From: Fimenecus sp045545735
Lineage (GTDB): Bacteria; Bacillota; Clostridia; Oscillospirales; Acutalibacteraceae
Length of the DNA: 64,000 bases
Direction of reading: 5' to 3'
NCBI GenBank assembly: GCA_045545735.1
Contig: JAZQBM010000008.1
Coordinates: 1 to 64,000 of the forward strand
A model generated the notes under the pieces. It had not been told where the DNA came from. It saw nothing but the letters and a program-made list of their open reading frames with translations, and did no database searches. The position numbers and the translations under genes were made by a program. Below, piece after piece: positions 41,464-51,400 of the stretch (positions are counted from its first letter, which is position 1; each line of letters starts with the position of its first letter).

Positions 41464-42666
41464 TTGGCAGCCTTTACTTATGACGGCCTTAATAAACAAG
41501 GTCAAAGCGTACATGGTGAAGTTATTGCCGACAGTACTGCTCAAGCTATTGACAGACTTCGCGAAAACGGAATCATCGTTACAGAAATGAAAGAAAAAGC
41601 CGCTAAAAAGAAATCGAGCGGTGGCGGTAAAAAGATTACAACAGAAGATGTTGCTGTTGTTTGCCGACAACTTGCAGTTATGCTTTCAGCAGGTGTTCCT
41701 GTTACAAGAGCGTTAACTACGCTTTCAAAACAATGTGCAAATCCTAGGCTTGGAAACATTATGGAAGAAATTGCGAAGAGTGTTGAAAGTGGTGTTCCGC
41801 TTTCAGATGCATTTGCACAGTATCCAAAAGTTTTCTCACCACTTTTTGTTGCTATGATTGCTTCTGGTGAAGCTGGCGGTATTATGGAACAGGCACTTAA
41901 CAGTTTGGCTGAAATGCTTCAGAAAGAAAAGAATCTTCAGAAAAACATCAAATCAGCTTATTCATATCCACGAAGCGTTATGATTATGGCGGTTGTAATG
42001 CTTTTCGCAATGCTTTGGTTCATGGTTCCAATGTTCAAAAATATGATGAAAAAGGGAACTGAAGTAACAGGTATTTCAAAGGTTATTTTTGATATTTCAG
42101 ACAGCCTTCGTGAAGAAACAGGTACATGGGTTTTGGTTGCAGCTATTATTTTTGCGGCAATATTTGCATTTATCAAGAGCCCGATTGCTCATAAAATATG
42201 GGAAGCAAATAAACTTACAATGCCTATGCTTGGCTCGTTTATGACCAAGATGGTTGTTGCTCGTTTCTGTCGTACATTTGCAACACTTCTTGCGGGTGGT
42301 GTTACCGCAGTTGAAGCACTTAAGAGTGCAGGCCCTACATCGGGTTCTGAAAAACTTGAAAAAGCTGTAAATGAAGCTATTGAAGATATTGAAGAAGGTA
42401 AAAGCATTGCCGATTCTCTTGATAAGAGCGGTATTTTCCCCCCAATGCTTACAGGTATGGTGGCAATTGGTGAGGAATCAGGTGCTTTGCCTGAACTTCT
42501 TGATAAGGTTGCAGAATTCTTTGAAGAAGACGTTGAAAATACATCACGAAATCTTCGTTCAATAATTGAGCCTATAGCTCTCGTATTCGTTGGTGTTGTT
42601 GTTGGTGGTATGCTTATTGCCCTTTACGTTCCAATGCTTACATCATCTACATCAATGGGTGCATAA
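41464..42666 (+). CDS. pilC: Type IV pilus inner-membrane platform protein
   Basis: This 400-residue polytopic protein has two T2SSF domains (about 65-190 and 270-395) and three helices, and it couples the ATPases to pilin insertion. The N-terminus AAFTYDGLNKQGQSVHGEV is typical. The start is a TTG at 41464 after AAAGGGGGC. Signatures LAVMLSAGVPVTRAL and FCRTFATLLAGGVTAVEAL mark both repeats. Confidence 0.95.
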   Translation: MAAFTYDGLNKQGQSVHGEVIADSTAQAIDRLRENGIIVTEMKEKAAKKKSSGGGKKITTEDVAVVCRQLAVMLSAGVPVTRALTTLSKQCANPRLGNIMEEIAKSVESGVPLSDAFAQYPKVFSPLFVAMIASGEAGGIMEQALNSLAEMLQKEKNLQKNIKSAYSYPRSVMIMAVVMLFAMLWFMVPMFKNMMKKGTEVTGISKVIFDISDSLREETGTWVLVAAIIFAAIFAFIKSPIAHKIWEANKLTMPMLGSFMTKMVVARFCRTFATLLAGGVTAVEALKSAGPTSGSEKLEKAVNEAIEDIEEGKSIADSLDKSGIFPPMLTGMVAIGEESGALPELLDKVAEFFEEDVENTSRNLRSIIEPIALVFVGVVVGGMLIALYVPMLTSSTSMGA

Positions 42667-42704
42667 AACAGTTAAATTCCCACACAAATAGGAGAATGAT
42701 AGAT

Positions 42705-43676
42705 ATGGCTAAACTTAAAAGCATTATCGGTTGTGAAATTACAACAAATGAGATAAGAGCAGTTGAAGTTACTAAAGAAAACGGCGCTTATAAAATCCTT
42801 GCAATGGGCTATATGCCTTTGGAGGATGGTATCATTGAAGAGGCTTTCATTAGAGATGCAGACCGTTTTAATGACGCAATTACTCAGCTTATTTCTTCCG
42901 GTAATTTTCAGACTACAGATGTTGCAATCGGTGTAAATAATGAAAATGTTCTTATGCGTTATGCAACGTTTCCAAAGGTTGATGACGATAAACTTCGAAA
43001 TATGATTCTTTTGCAGGCACAGGAGTTTATTCCTATTCCTATTCAGGAAATGGAAATTGACTATGTTGTTGCGGGCGAAACAACAGATGCTGATGATATT
43101 CCTCAGGTTAATGTTATGCTCATAGCTGCAAGAAAGCAGATGCTTGAAGGCTACATAAATGTATTCACTGCATCAAAATTACAGGTGCAGGAAATCGACT
43201 CTTCATTGCTTTCATATTGTCGTGGTCTTAATGAAATCAGTAACGGTGCAAGATATGGCGTGGTTAATCTTACAGATGATGTTTTGAACTATATTGTTGT
43301 TCAGGATAATGAAATTGCAATGGTTCGTTCAATTACAATTACTGAGAGAAACCGTAACGCAGTTGAAAAGGTTTTCAAAGGTTCAAGAGATGGCTCATAT
43401 ACAGATGAAGATGTTGAAACAGTTACTTCTTTCCTTGTATCTGAAACATCATCAACAATCAGTTATTACTCAATGCAGAATGATAAGCCGATTGAAAAGC
43501 TATATTTCATTATGAACTCTTCAGTTGCAGAAAAAATCGCACCTGCAATAGCAGAAAATGTTTACATTCCTATGGAAGTGCCTCAGCTTTATCCAAATTT
43601 GCAGGCAGAGTCAGTAACACCGTTAGGTGAATATGCAAGCTGTATAGGAATTGCAATATCAAGTTTGGAGGGATAA
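42705..43676 (+). CDS. pilM: Type IV pilus assembly protein PilM (actin-like)
   Basis: This 323-residue cytoplasmic protein has an actin/FtsA-like fold. It begins IIGCEITTNEIRAVEV and keeps MLIAARKQMLEGYI and LLSYCRG. PilM binds the N-terminus of PilN and links the ATPases to the alignment complex. The ATG at 42705 is preferred to the one three codons upstream, which lies only 1-2 nt from the AGGAG site. It is part of a pilM-pilN-pilO run. Confidence 0.92.
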   Translation: MAKLKSIIGCEITTNEIRAVEVTKENGAYKILAMGYMPLEDGIIEEAFIRDADRFNDAITQLISSGNFQTTDVAIGVNNENVLMRYATFPKVDDDKLRNMILLQAQEFIPIPIQEMEIDYVVAGETTDADDIPQVNVMLIAARKQMLEGYINVFTASKLQVQEIDSSLLSYCRGLNEISNGARYGVVNLTDDVLNYIVVQDNEIAMVRSITITERNRNAVEKVFKGSRDGSYTDEDVETVTSFLVSETSSTISYYSMQNDKPIEKLYFIMNSSVAEKIAPAIAENVYIPMEVPQLYPNLQAESVTPLGEYASCIGIAISSLEG

Positions 43677-43678
43677 CG

Positions 43679-44395
43679 GTGTTTAAGGTAAGTTTGTTGC
43701 CTTCAAGTTACAGAAAGTTTCTTGATGGTAAAAAGAAGAAAGATTTAATTCTTAAAGTCGCATTAATAGTTTTGGTTTGTATGCTTATTATGTACAGCGG
43801 TTTTGCTATAAGATTATTCATTCTTAAAGCTCAACTTAATGATATTCAAAGAAGCAACAGTCTTGTTGCTGCTGAAATTACCGATTTGGAACAGTATAAA
43901 AATGCATACGACAATCTTGTAGCTTCTCAGAAAAAGGTAGATTCGATTTTACCAAAATCTCCAAGTGCGGTTAAGTTTATGTCATTAATTCAGACTAATC
44001 GTCCTGAATATGCAGAATTTACAGTCCTTACTGTTCAGGAATGGTCAACAAATCCAATTTGTGTTATAGAAGGTGAGTTGCCTGCGGCACAAAATATTGG
44101 TGATGCAGTTTCTCAGCTTCGAGACCTTAAAGAGCTTTTCACAAACGGTGACGATTTTAAGGATGTTGTAACACAGGTTAAAGTTATTAATGATATGCCG
44201 TCAGTAACTAGAGATGCTGAAGGTAACGAAACATACACTTTCCGTATGTATCTTGGAGTTGGCGGAAACATTGTTGTTGATGAATCAGGTGCTTTAGTAA
44301 CTACAACAACCACTACTACAACCACAACCACAACCACTACTACAACAACAGCTCCTGATGAAAGCACATCAGCAGAAGAAACAACTGAGGAATAA
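43679..44395 (+). CDS. pilN: PilN-like protein with poly-Thr tail
   Basis: This 238-residue bitopic protein has a short N-terminus (KVSLLPSSYRKF, the PilM-binding INLLP-like motif), a membrane helix at about 22-44 and an extracellular coiled-coil/ferredoxin-like domain. The start is a GTG at 43679 with GGAGGG before it. The C-terminus has 17 consecutive Thr encoded by mixed ACA, ACC and ACT codons, then an acidic Ser/Thr tail. This tail is not part of normal PilN and lies outside the membrane, so it could be a glycosylated spacer. Confidence 0.85.
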   Translation: MFKVSLLPSSYRKFLDGKKKKDLILKVALIVLVCMLIMYSGFAIRLFILKAQLNDIQRSNSLVAAEITDLEQYKNAYDNLVASQKKVDSILPKSPSAVKFMSLIQTNRPEYAEFTVLTVQEWSTNPICVIEGELPAAQNIGDAVSQLRDLKELFTNGDDFKDVVTQVKVINDMPSVTRDAEGNETYTFRMYLGVGGNIVVDESGALVTTTTTTTTTTTTTTTTTAPDESTSAEETTEE

Positions 44396-44408
44396 GGAGG
44401 AAATATAA

Positions 44409-44960
44409 ATGAATACAAAAATTAATCTTTCCGGCCTTAAAGATAAAGTAAGCAGTGTTGCTCTTGTTGTTATTGCAATGGTAGTGCTTGTTGCAATTTT
44501 AGGCGTTGCGTCATATTTTACAATTCAGGAAGTTGCAGATTTAAAAGAAAATATTGGTGCATATACAACAAAATACGGTGAAAATAAACTTTTTGTAGCA
44601 AGTCTTGAAAAAATGAAGGCAGATGCCGCTTATTATGAAGCACAACAGGCTGAATATGATAAGGTTATTGCTGAAAACGGCAGTTACAATTCAGTTGATT
44701 ACTATATTGAACTTGACGAGTTGTGCAAAAAGCATGACCTTCAGATAGTTGATATTTCAGTTGGTGAAATGCAGGCAAGCGGGCTTGTAAATCAGGCAAC
44801 TACTACACTTGCAGTTGTTGGTGAAGAAATCAACGTAAGACGAATGGCTGTTGAAATCGTTTCACAAGAGCAGATTGCAAGAATTGATACTATTGCAATG
44901 GCAAAACAGCAGGACGGAACTGTTGCTGCATCACTTGTAATTGTTAATTTTACAAAATAA
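44409..44960 (+). CDS. pilO: PilO-like protein
   Basis: This 183-residue bitopic protein has a membrane helix at about 15-38 followed by a coiled coil (about 45-90, LKENIGAYTTKYGENK...) and a small alpha/beta domain. Topology, size and place after pilM and pilN fit PilO, which pairs with PilN to form the alignment subcomplex. Sequence similarity is low, as usual for this family. Confidence 0.8.
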   Translation: MNTKINLSGLKDKVSSVALVVIAMVVLVAILGVASYFTIQEVADLKENIGAYTTKYGENKLFVASLEKMKADAAYYEAQQAEYDKVIAENGSYNSVDYYIELDELCKKHDLQIVDISVGEMQASGLVNQATTTLAVVGEEINVRRMAVEIVSQEQIARIDTIAMAKQQDGTVAASLVIVNFTK

Positions 44961-45002
44961 TTCAAAGCAAAGATATATTGAATACGAAAGATAGGTATTT
45001 CT

Positions 45003-46688
45003 ATGACCAATGAGATCATTATTCCCGGCAGTATTTGTGCAAGACTTATTGACGCCGGAATTATAACAGAAGAGCAGTTACAAGAGGCTCTCGAAATACA
45101 AAAAACAAGCAAACAACTTATCGGTACAATCCTTACTCAGTTGGGTTACTGTACTGAAGAAGATGTTGCACGTATGTTGGCAAAAAAGACAGGACATAAG
45201 TTCGTTTCTATTGATGAGGTAGGCGTTAATATTGCGGTTGCAAACCTTATTACTCCTGAACTTGCTGTTAAAAACAATATTTTGCCGATTTATGAAGAGG
45301 ATGGCATTGTTTACGTAGCAATGAAAAATCCAAACGACATCTTGACTGTTGACTATTTGCGTATGCTTACAGGTCATGAAATTTGCCCGGTAGTTGCGGC
45401 TGATATGGAACTTCAGGCTGCTATTGAAAATTTCGCAAATATGAACAGCGGTGTTGATAATTACGACGATGAAGAGGAAGATTTGGCAGTTGAGTCCGAA
45501 TCACTTGACATTGATGACAAGCCTGCAGTTCAGCTTGTAAACCAGATAATCAACAATGCAATTAAAGCAGGTTCATCAGATATTCATATTGAAGCACTTG
45601 AAAAATATATGCGTGTACGTTTCAGAATCGACGGCGTTTTGCAGGAAATTATGCAGAATCCGCTTAAAATGTACTCAGCAGTTATTTCGAGAATCAAGGT
45701 TATCGGCGGTATGGATATTGCTGAACGCCGAATTCCTCAAGACGGTCGTGCTACCGTTAAGTTTGAAGACAAAACAATGGACGTTCGTATTGCGTCAATG
45801 CCTACTGTTTATGGCGAAAAAGTTGTAATGCGTTTGCTTGAAAGAAGTAATACACAGGCTATTACTCTTAAAGATATTAAGTTCAGTCCACGTCAGTTTG
45901 ACAGATTTAATCACGCTATTCATATGCCGTACGGTTTTGTTCTTGTTACAGGACCTACAGGTAGTGGTAAATCAACAACTCTTTATGCTACATTGGCTGA
46001 AATCAGTACAATTGAAAAGAATGTTATTACACTTGAAGACCCTGTTGAACGTAGAATGTCAGGTATCAACCAGGTTCAGATGAATAACCGTGCAGGTATG
46101 ACATTCGCAGCAGCTCTTCGTTCGGTTCTCCGTTCTGACCCTGATATTGTCATGGTCGGTGAAATCCGAGACAGCGAAACAGCGAAGATTGCTGTTGAAG
46201 CAGCTCTTACAGGTCATATGGTTCTTTCAACACTTCATACAAATGACGCATCAGGTGCTGTTACACGTCTTGATGAAATGGGCGTTGAACCATTCCTTAC
46301 AGCATCATCACTTGTTGGTGTTCTTGCACAGCGTCTTGTAAGAAAACTTTGTCCAAAATGTAAAGAAGAATACGAAATTTCTCACGAAGAACTTAAAAAG
46401 ATTGTTCCTGACCTTGAAGAATATGGTTATAATCAGCCATCTTATAAGCTTCATAGGGCAAAGGGCTGTCTTACATGTAATAATACCGGCTATAAGGGAC
46501 GAGAAGCTGTATTTGAATTCCTTACAGTTACAGAAGAAATGAAACGCTTGATTCTTGATAGAGCAACAGTTGCTGAAGTTAAAGAACTTGCAGTTTCACA
46601 AGAGATGAAGACACTTAAAGACGAAGGTCTTTATAAAATGATGGAAGGTAGCACTTCTCTTGAAGAAGTATTACGTGTTATCGTTTAA
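45003..46688 (+). CDS. pilB: Type IV pilus assembly ATPase
   Basis: This 561-residue GspE/PilB extension ATPase has an N-terminal T2SSE_N domain (about 10-150), a central RecA-like ATPase domain with Walker A GPTGSGKSTT (about 317-326) and Walker B (IVMVGEIRDSE). The tetracysteine zinc motif CPKC...CLTC (about 450-495) is typical of PilB and absent from PilT. Together with PilT it gives a full extension/retraction pair. Confidence 0.95.
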   Translation: MTNEIIIPGSICARLIDAGIITEEQLQEALEIQKTSKQLIGTILTQLGYCTEEDVARMLAKKTGHKFVSIDEVGVNIAVANLITPELAVKNNILPIYEEDGIVYVAMKNPNDILTVDYLRMLTGHEICPVVAADMELQAAIENFANMNSGVDNYDDEEEDLAVESESLDIDDKPAVQLVNQIINNAIKAGSSDIHIEALEKYMRVRFRIDGVLQEIMQNPLKMYSAVISRIKVIGGMDIAERRIPQDGRATVKFEDKTMDVRIASMPTVYGEKVVMRLLERSNTQAITLKDIKFSPRQFDRFNHAIHMPYGFVLVTGPTGSGKSTTLYATLAEISTIEKNVITLEDPVERRMSGINQVQMNNRAGMTFAAALRSVLRSDPDIVMVGEIRDSETAKIAVEAALTGHMVLSTLHTNDASGAVTRLDEMGVEPFLTASSLVGVLAQRLVRKLCPKCKEEYEISHEELKKIVPDLEEYGYNQPSYKLHRAKGCLTCNNTGYKGREAVFEFLTVTEEMKRLILDRATVAEVKELAVSQEMKTLKDEGLYKMMEGSTSLEEVLRVIV

Positions 46689-46733
46689 TAGCATTATCAA
46701 CTTAGTAAAAAACTTTTGAAAGGAGCGGTCATA

Positions 46734-48470
46734 ATGAAAAAGTATCTCAAAAACCGAGAAGGTATGGCTTTACCTATGGTTTTGATTATTATGACAGTAC
46801 TGACCATTCTTGCGGCAGGTCTTGGTACATATGCAAGCCAGGCATTAAGGTCAGTAAAATATATGGACGCTCAGAAACAGGCATATTATCTTGCTCGTGC
46901 AGGTGTTGAGGCGGGTTCTTTTGCATATCAGAATGCGTCAACTAAAACCAGCAACAGTTATAATAATATGGATAACTTCAAGAATGGATTAGTCGGTTTC
47001 ACAACAATAGATAAATTAGTTACTGTTGTTCATGATAGTGATGAAGTTGTTACAAGTAACAAGGTTTATCTTGTTTATGACGATACTGCGGCTAATGAAG
47101 GTACAATGTGGGACGGCCTTAAATTTGCAACATATTCAAGTGATGAGGTTGCAAAGCAATCAGCAGGTGTTATAGGCTATTTTTCACTTGAAGTTGCAGG
47201 TGCACAGGATGAAGTTATTGTTAAAGATGATAATGGTAATGATACTACTGTACTTACAGATGTTGTTGAGTTTAGAAGTACGGCAGTATGCTTTAACGAT
47301 GATGGTGATGAGGTAACCAGAGTTTCAACAGGTTATGTTTATCCAGCAGAACAGATTTCAAGTGAAACTTGTTACGGTGCTGATGGCTATCTTTCAACAG
47401 ATTCAGCAGATTTCGATAATGTTGACCCAAAAACAGTTCGTTATGATTCTATAAACACACAAGATGGTCCTTGGTGGAAGAGATTGAATAACGGTCTTAT
47501 AAAGTTGATATTCGACATAGGTGTAGGACTTGGTGTTATTCCGTCAGAGGAAAACATTATGGTTTATGAAAAAATCGGTGGCGGTGATTTAGTTTTTGCA
47601 CGTCCGTCAGAAGATGTTGGTGAACTTAAAATTAATAAAAATGAAAATAATTTTTACATTTTCTCAACATCAGGTGCAATTATTCTTGAAGACACTGGTC
47701 TTTCTGTTGACCCGTCAAAAGGCACGTATGCTACAATTGGTCTTTACGGAAGTGATATTGTTGTTGACGGCGATATAACAATGGGCGTTTATCATGCAAG
47801 AACAAGTGGTATTCTTAATGCAACAGAGCAGATTGTAAATACACTTGGTAACCGTTACCGTTTAGGTACAGTTATGATTGGTAACGGCGTTACTTCTGGT
47901 GGCGAGTTTTCAGAGTATCTTTCGTACAGTCAGGGTGGTATTACCGACCAGAATGGAAACAAGCTCGATAATGCAAGCCGTATTTTCTTTAACGGCAACG
48001 TTAATGTAAAGATTTATTCACAAGGTGGTAGTACAGAAACTTACCGTGTGTTCAGTGCTGGTGACATTTGTCTTTTCAACGGCGTTTATGAGGTAACAAA
48101 CGATAATTTGGACGGCAAAGAAGTTGCAACAAGAGGTATTGATTTGCTTAAATATTTCCTTGATGCAGTTATAGCAAAAGAAGATGGTTACTTGTTGGGT
48201 GAATCTGCCATTAAAAAGATGACAGAAATCCGTGATATCTATTACGGTGACCCTGCTGATAGCGGTGAGCCATCATATTTTGAAGGAAATACAAGGGCGA
48301 TAAGAAAACTTGATGTGAATTTCGGTTCAACTGAAGTTACAATTGATGGAAAATCGCTTCTTTATACAGTTGGTAGCAAACAGTTGATTGAATATATCCA
48401 ACAGCCTACACCAACACAATCATCAAATATTAACTGGGGTACACCTTCAGTTTCAAGATTTGCAAACTAA
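46734..48470 (+). CDS. PilX/GspK-like prepilin, large
   Basis: The 578-residue protein starts at 46734 with AAAGGAG upstream. The prepilin leader is MKKYLKNREG with cleavage before M11 (MALPMVLIIMTVLTILAAG). Position +5 is Val rather than Glu, as in GspK and PilX tip pseudopilins, which sit at the top of the fibre and need no Glu5. The helix continues to about residue 60, then a large beta-rich domain with polar repeats follows. It is the first of three large minor-prepilin genes. Confidence 0.85.
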   Translation: MKKYLKNREGMALPMVLIIMTVLTILAAGLGTYASQALRSVKYMDAQKQAYYLARAGVEAGSFAYQNASTKTSNSYNNMDNFKNGLVGFTTIDKLVTVVHDSDEVVTSNKVYLVYDDTAANEGTMWDGLKFATYSSDEVAKQSAGVIGYFSLEVAGAQDEVIVKDDNGNDTTVLTDVVEFRSTAVCFNDDGDEVTRVSTGYVYPAEQISSETCYGADGYLSTDSADFDNVDPKTVRYDSINTQDGPWWKRLNNGLIKLIFDIGVGLGVIPSEENIMVYEKIGGGDLVFARPSEDVGELKINKNENNFYIFSTSGAIILEDTGLSVDPSKGTYATIGLYGSDIVVDGDITMGVYHARTSGILNATEQIVNTLGNRYRLGTVMIGNGVTSGGEFSEYLSYSQGGITDQNGNKLDNASRIFFNGNVNVKIYSQGGSTETYRVFSAGDICLFNGVYEVTNDNLDGKEVATRGIDLLKYFLDAVIAKEDGYLLGESAIKKMTEIRDIYYGDPADSGEPSYFEGNTRAIRKLDVNFGSTEVTIDGKSLLYTVGSKQLIEYIQQPTPTQSSNINWGTPSVSRFAN

Positions 48471-48487
48471 AAGAAAGGGGATTAATT

Positions 48488-51400
48488 ATGAAGAACATAC
48501 TTAAAAGTTATTTCGGCAATAAGTGCGGTATGACTTTGGTTGAAGTTCTTACTGCAATGGCAATTTTGTCTTTGGTTATATTCTGTTTTACCCCTTTGTT
48601 TTTATCATATTTTAATACAATTAAAATTGCCGGTGAAGAGGTTCAGGACGTTCAGATGCAGTCGGGTGTTTTGCAGACAGTTATCGGTAATTACGCAAGT
48701 GGTATTGGTGGCAATTACGATGCTAATGTGTCTGAAATTGCACTTAAGTTCAGTACACCGGCAAAGTCAATTGCACTTTCTCGTGATGATGAAGGCACAA
48801 TAGTTTCAACATCTATGAATGAAGTTGTTACCGTTGGTATTGGTTCTGAACTTGATTCAATCAAGGGTGACTTTCTTGTATCAAATCCCAATGATTTGAA
48901 AGATAGTTACACAACAATTGTGGCTCAGAATACAAGTTCGGGATTGATTTGTTACCCAAAAACACTTACTGACGATTTTATTGAGGCGAAAATCATCATC
49001 TATGGTAGTGGCGGTATTACATTCGGTCAGTCAGGTTTTGCTACTGATTTTAAATTGTTTTGTGGTGAAAACGGCTCAATAAGTCTTACCAGAGACAAAG
49101 ACTATTCTCTTCGTTGGCTCGCAAGTTCAATGGTTGAACTTACAATTTATGGTGGCGGTGCAATTTCATTTGAAAATTCACCTCTTTTAATCAATTATAA
49201 AAATGGTCAGCATATTCTTCAGGTTGAAGTTGATGCTCCGTCAATGATTATGGTTGGTGAGGCAGCTCCTGACGGTAATTATTATTACTATGTTTCTCGT
49301 GGTGAAACTCTTGACACAAACGGCGATGATATTGGTGATACTCTTGCAATTATCCGTCGTAATATGAATTCTATAGATGCACATAACAATAGCAATGTTA
49401 CTCTTACCTCAGCGATGAACGATGTTGAGTGGGTTCCTGCTGATAGCGGGGACGGGCACAATGTGGATTCTGATGGTGAAAAATATGGTTATTACGTAAT
49501 GTGCGGTGATAACGGACAAATCCGTCGTTTTTGGCGTAATAATGCCACAGGTAACTACTACTGGGGTGGCGACTATACGTATTATACTGACTACAATTTC
49601 ATTCAGATTAATAATCAAACCGGTCAATCTCCGCATATAAATTCAACTGATGCCAGCGGTAATGCTTATGCAGGTAAAGTTTATAGTACGGATACTTCTT
49701 TTAAATTTATTTCCCAAAGAAGTATGTCAAGTAATCAGTCAGGCTTTAATGTGTCAACAAGAGAATTTACTTATTCCGGTTCAGGTTTGATAAACGTAGG
49801 TACAGGACTTTTAAGAAGTCTTTCTGTTGTTTCTGTTACAAGAGCAGACCAGGCTGAATTTTACGGTAATGATGGTAAGATTTATTTCTATAAAGTAGAT
49901 AGTGATAGTGTCCGATTAGCTACCTTTGATGAAGCAAAAAACTTCGCTAATGAAGGAAAAAACTGGTTAGGTGCATATAATTCTTATACAAGTTTTCAGG
50001 GGGCTAAAGCCTTCAAAATTAACTCGATTTCTGAAACAGCTCATGGTTGGTTAGAAACTAATGATGGTTCATACTATGAAATAAATGGTGTTGACACCAG
50101 TGCTGCAGGTTTTAATAAAAATTCTTATCCTATTACACTTACATCTGTTGACGCTATCAGAATTAACACACCAAATAAAACAGATGTTACTAATGATGGC
50201 AGTTATTATTTCACAACAACGGGTGATGGCGATACCTCGGCTGAAGGTGCAACAACAAATATGAACTATCCTCAGTCTAGTTATACTCTTTATTGTGGTC
50301 ATATACCTGCCTTTATGGATTTATTTGCAACTGTAACAGGTGGTGCAAATTATAAATATCCAACAAGTTGGAGCGGTACTTATGCTCACAGTGAGGTTGA
50401 TGGTCATTTTAACCAGGTAGGTAACACATATATTCCAAGAGCAGAAAATCGTTTAACACTTCAGGATAATGCTAACCATTATGCATTCTGGCGCATGACA
50501 CTTGGATTAACACCATATTATAATGATGGTGGAAATGCAGTTAGTATTGGTGACGGCGAGCTAGCATATTATGATGGTGAAAATAACGGTAGCTGGCCGA
50601 ATGAGAAACGTTGGTACAATAAAGTTGTTTATTATCCTTATAAAAATATTGAGTATGCGATTACAGGTAAATTCTTCGACTTATATACATATAATAATCA
50701 TAAGGATAAACTCCAAGATGCATTTGGTACCGGATTTTCTAAATTAGCAGACCCTAATATGTTGATTAACACATATCAGAATGTTCAGACCAATGTTACA
50801 AATGGTGAAGTTGTTGATATTACAATTTCATATCTTTCCCACCCATTTGCACTTGCAGTAGCAGCTAATCCTACTGACGATATTGTTTACGACCTTGATA
50901 ACAACAAAGATGGTGATAATCAGATATTCTATTGGAATAATCGTCGTGAAACAATTACATTCCTTGACTCTGCAAGTACAGTAGTTCCAAATGGCGATAA
51001 GGATATTCCTGTTTCACTTATGGTTGGTTATGTTTTGGGCGGAACAGTTGAATTTGCTGGTGATGAAACCCTTACGGCTAGCGTAAATGGTGTTACTGTA
51101 ACTGTTGGTTCTGTTATGAATAATGGTATTGTGTTCTTGCGTGCAGGTGATTACAATGTGGCTAAACACAATTCTGCTAACTCACAGACCTATGAATATA
51201 AAGCAACTGACAATACAGGCTATAAACTTAATCAAGAATCTAATGTTTTCCACCAATTTTATTATCTGAATTCAAGAGCGGTTCTCGAAAATGAAAGAAC
51301 AGGCTCGGGTGCTCATACAGAATATGCTTATGAGCCATCAAAAGGTGAAAATATCGGTAACCTTTACGGTGCAGATTACTGGCAGAATAACCGTCATATT

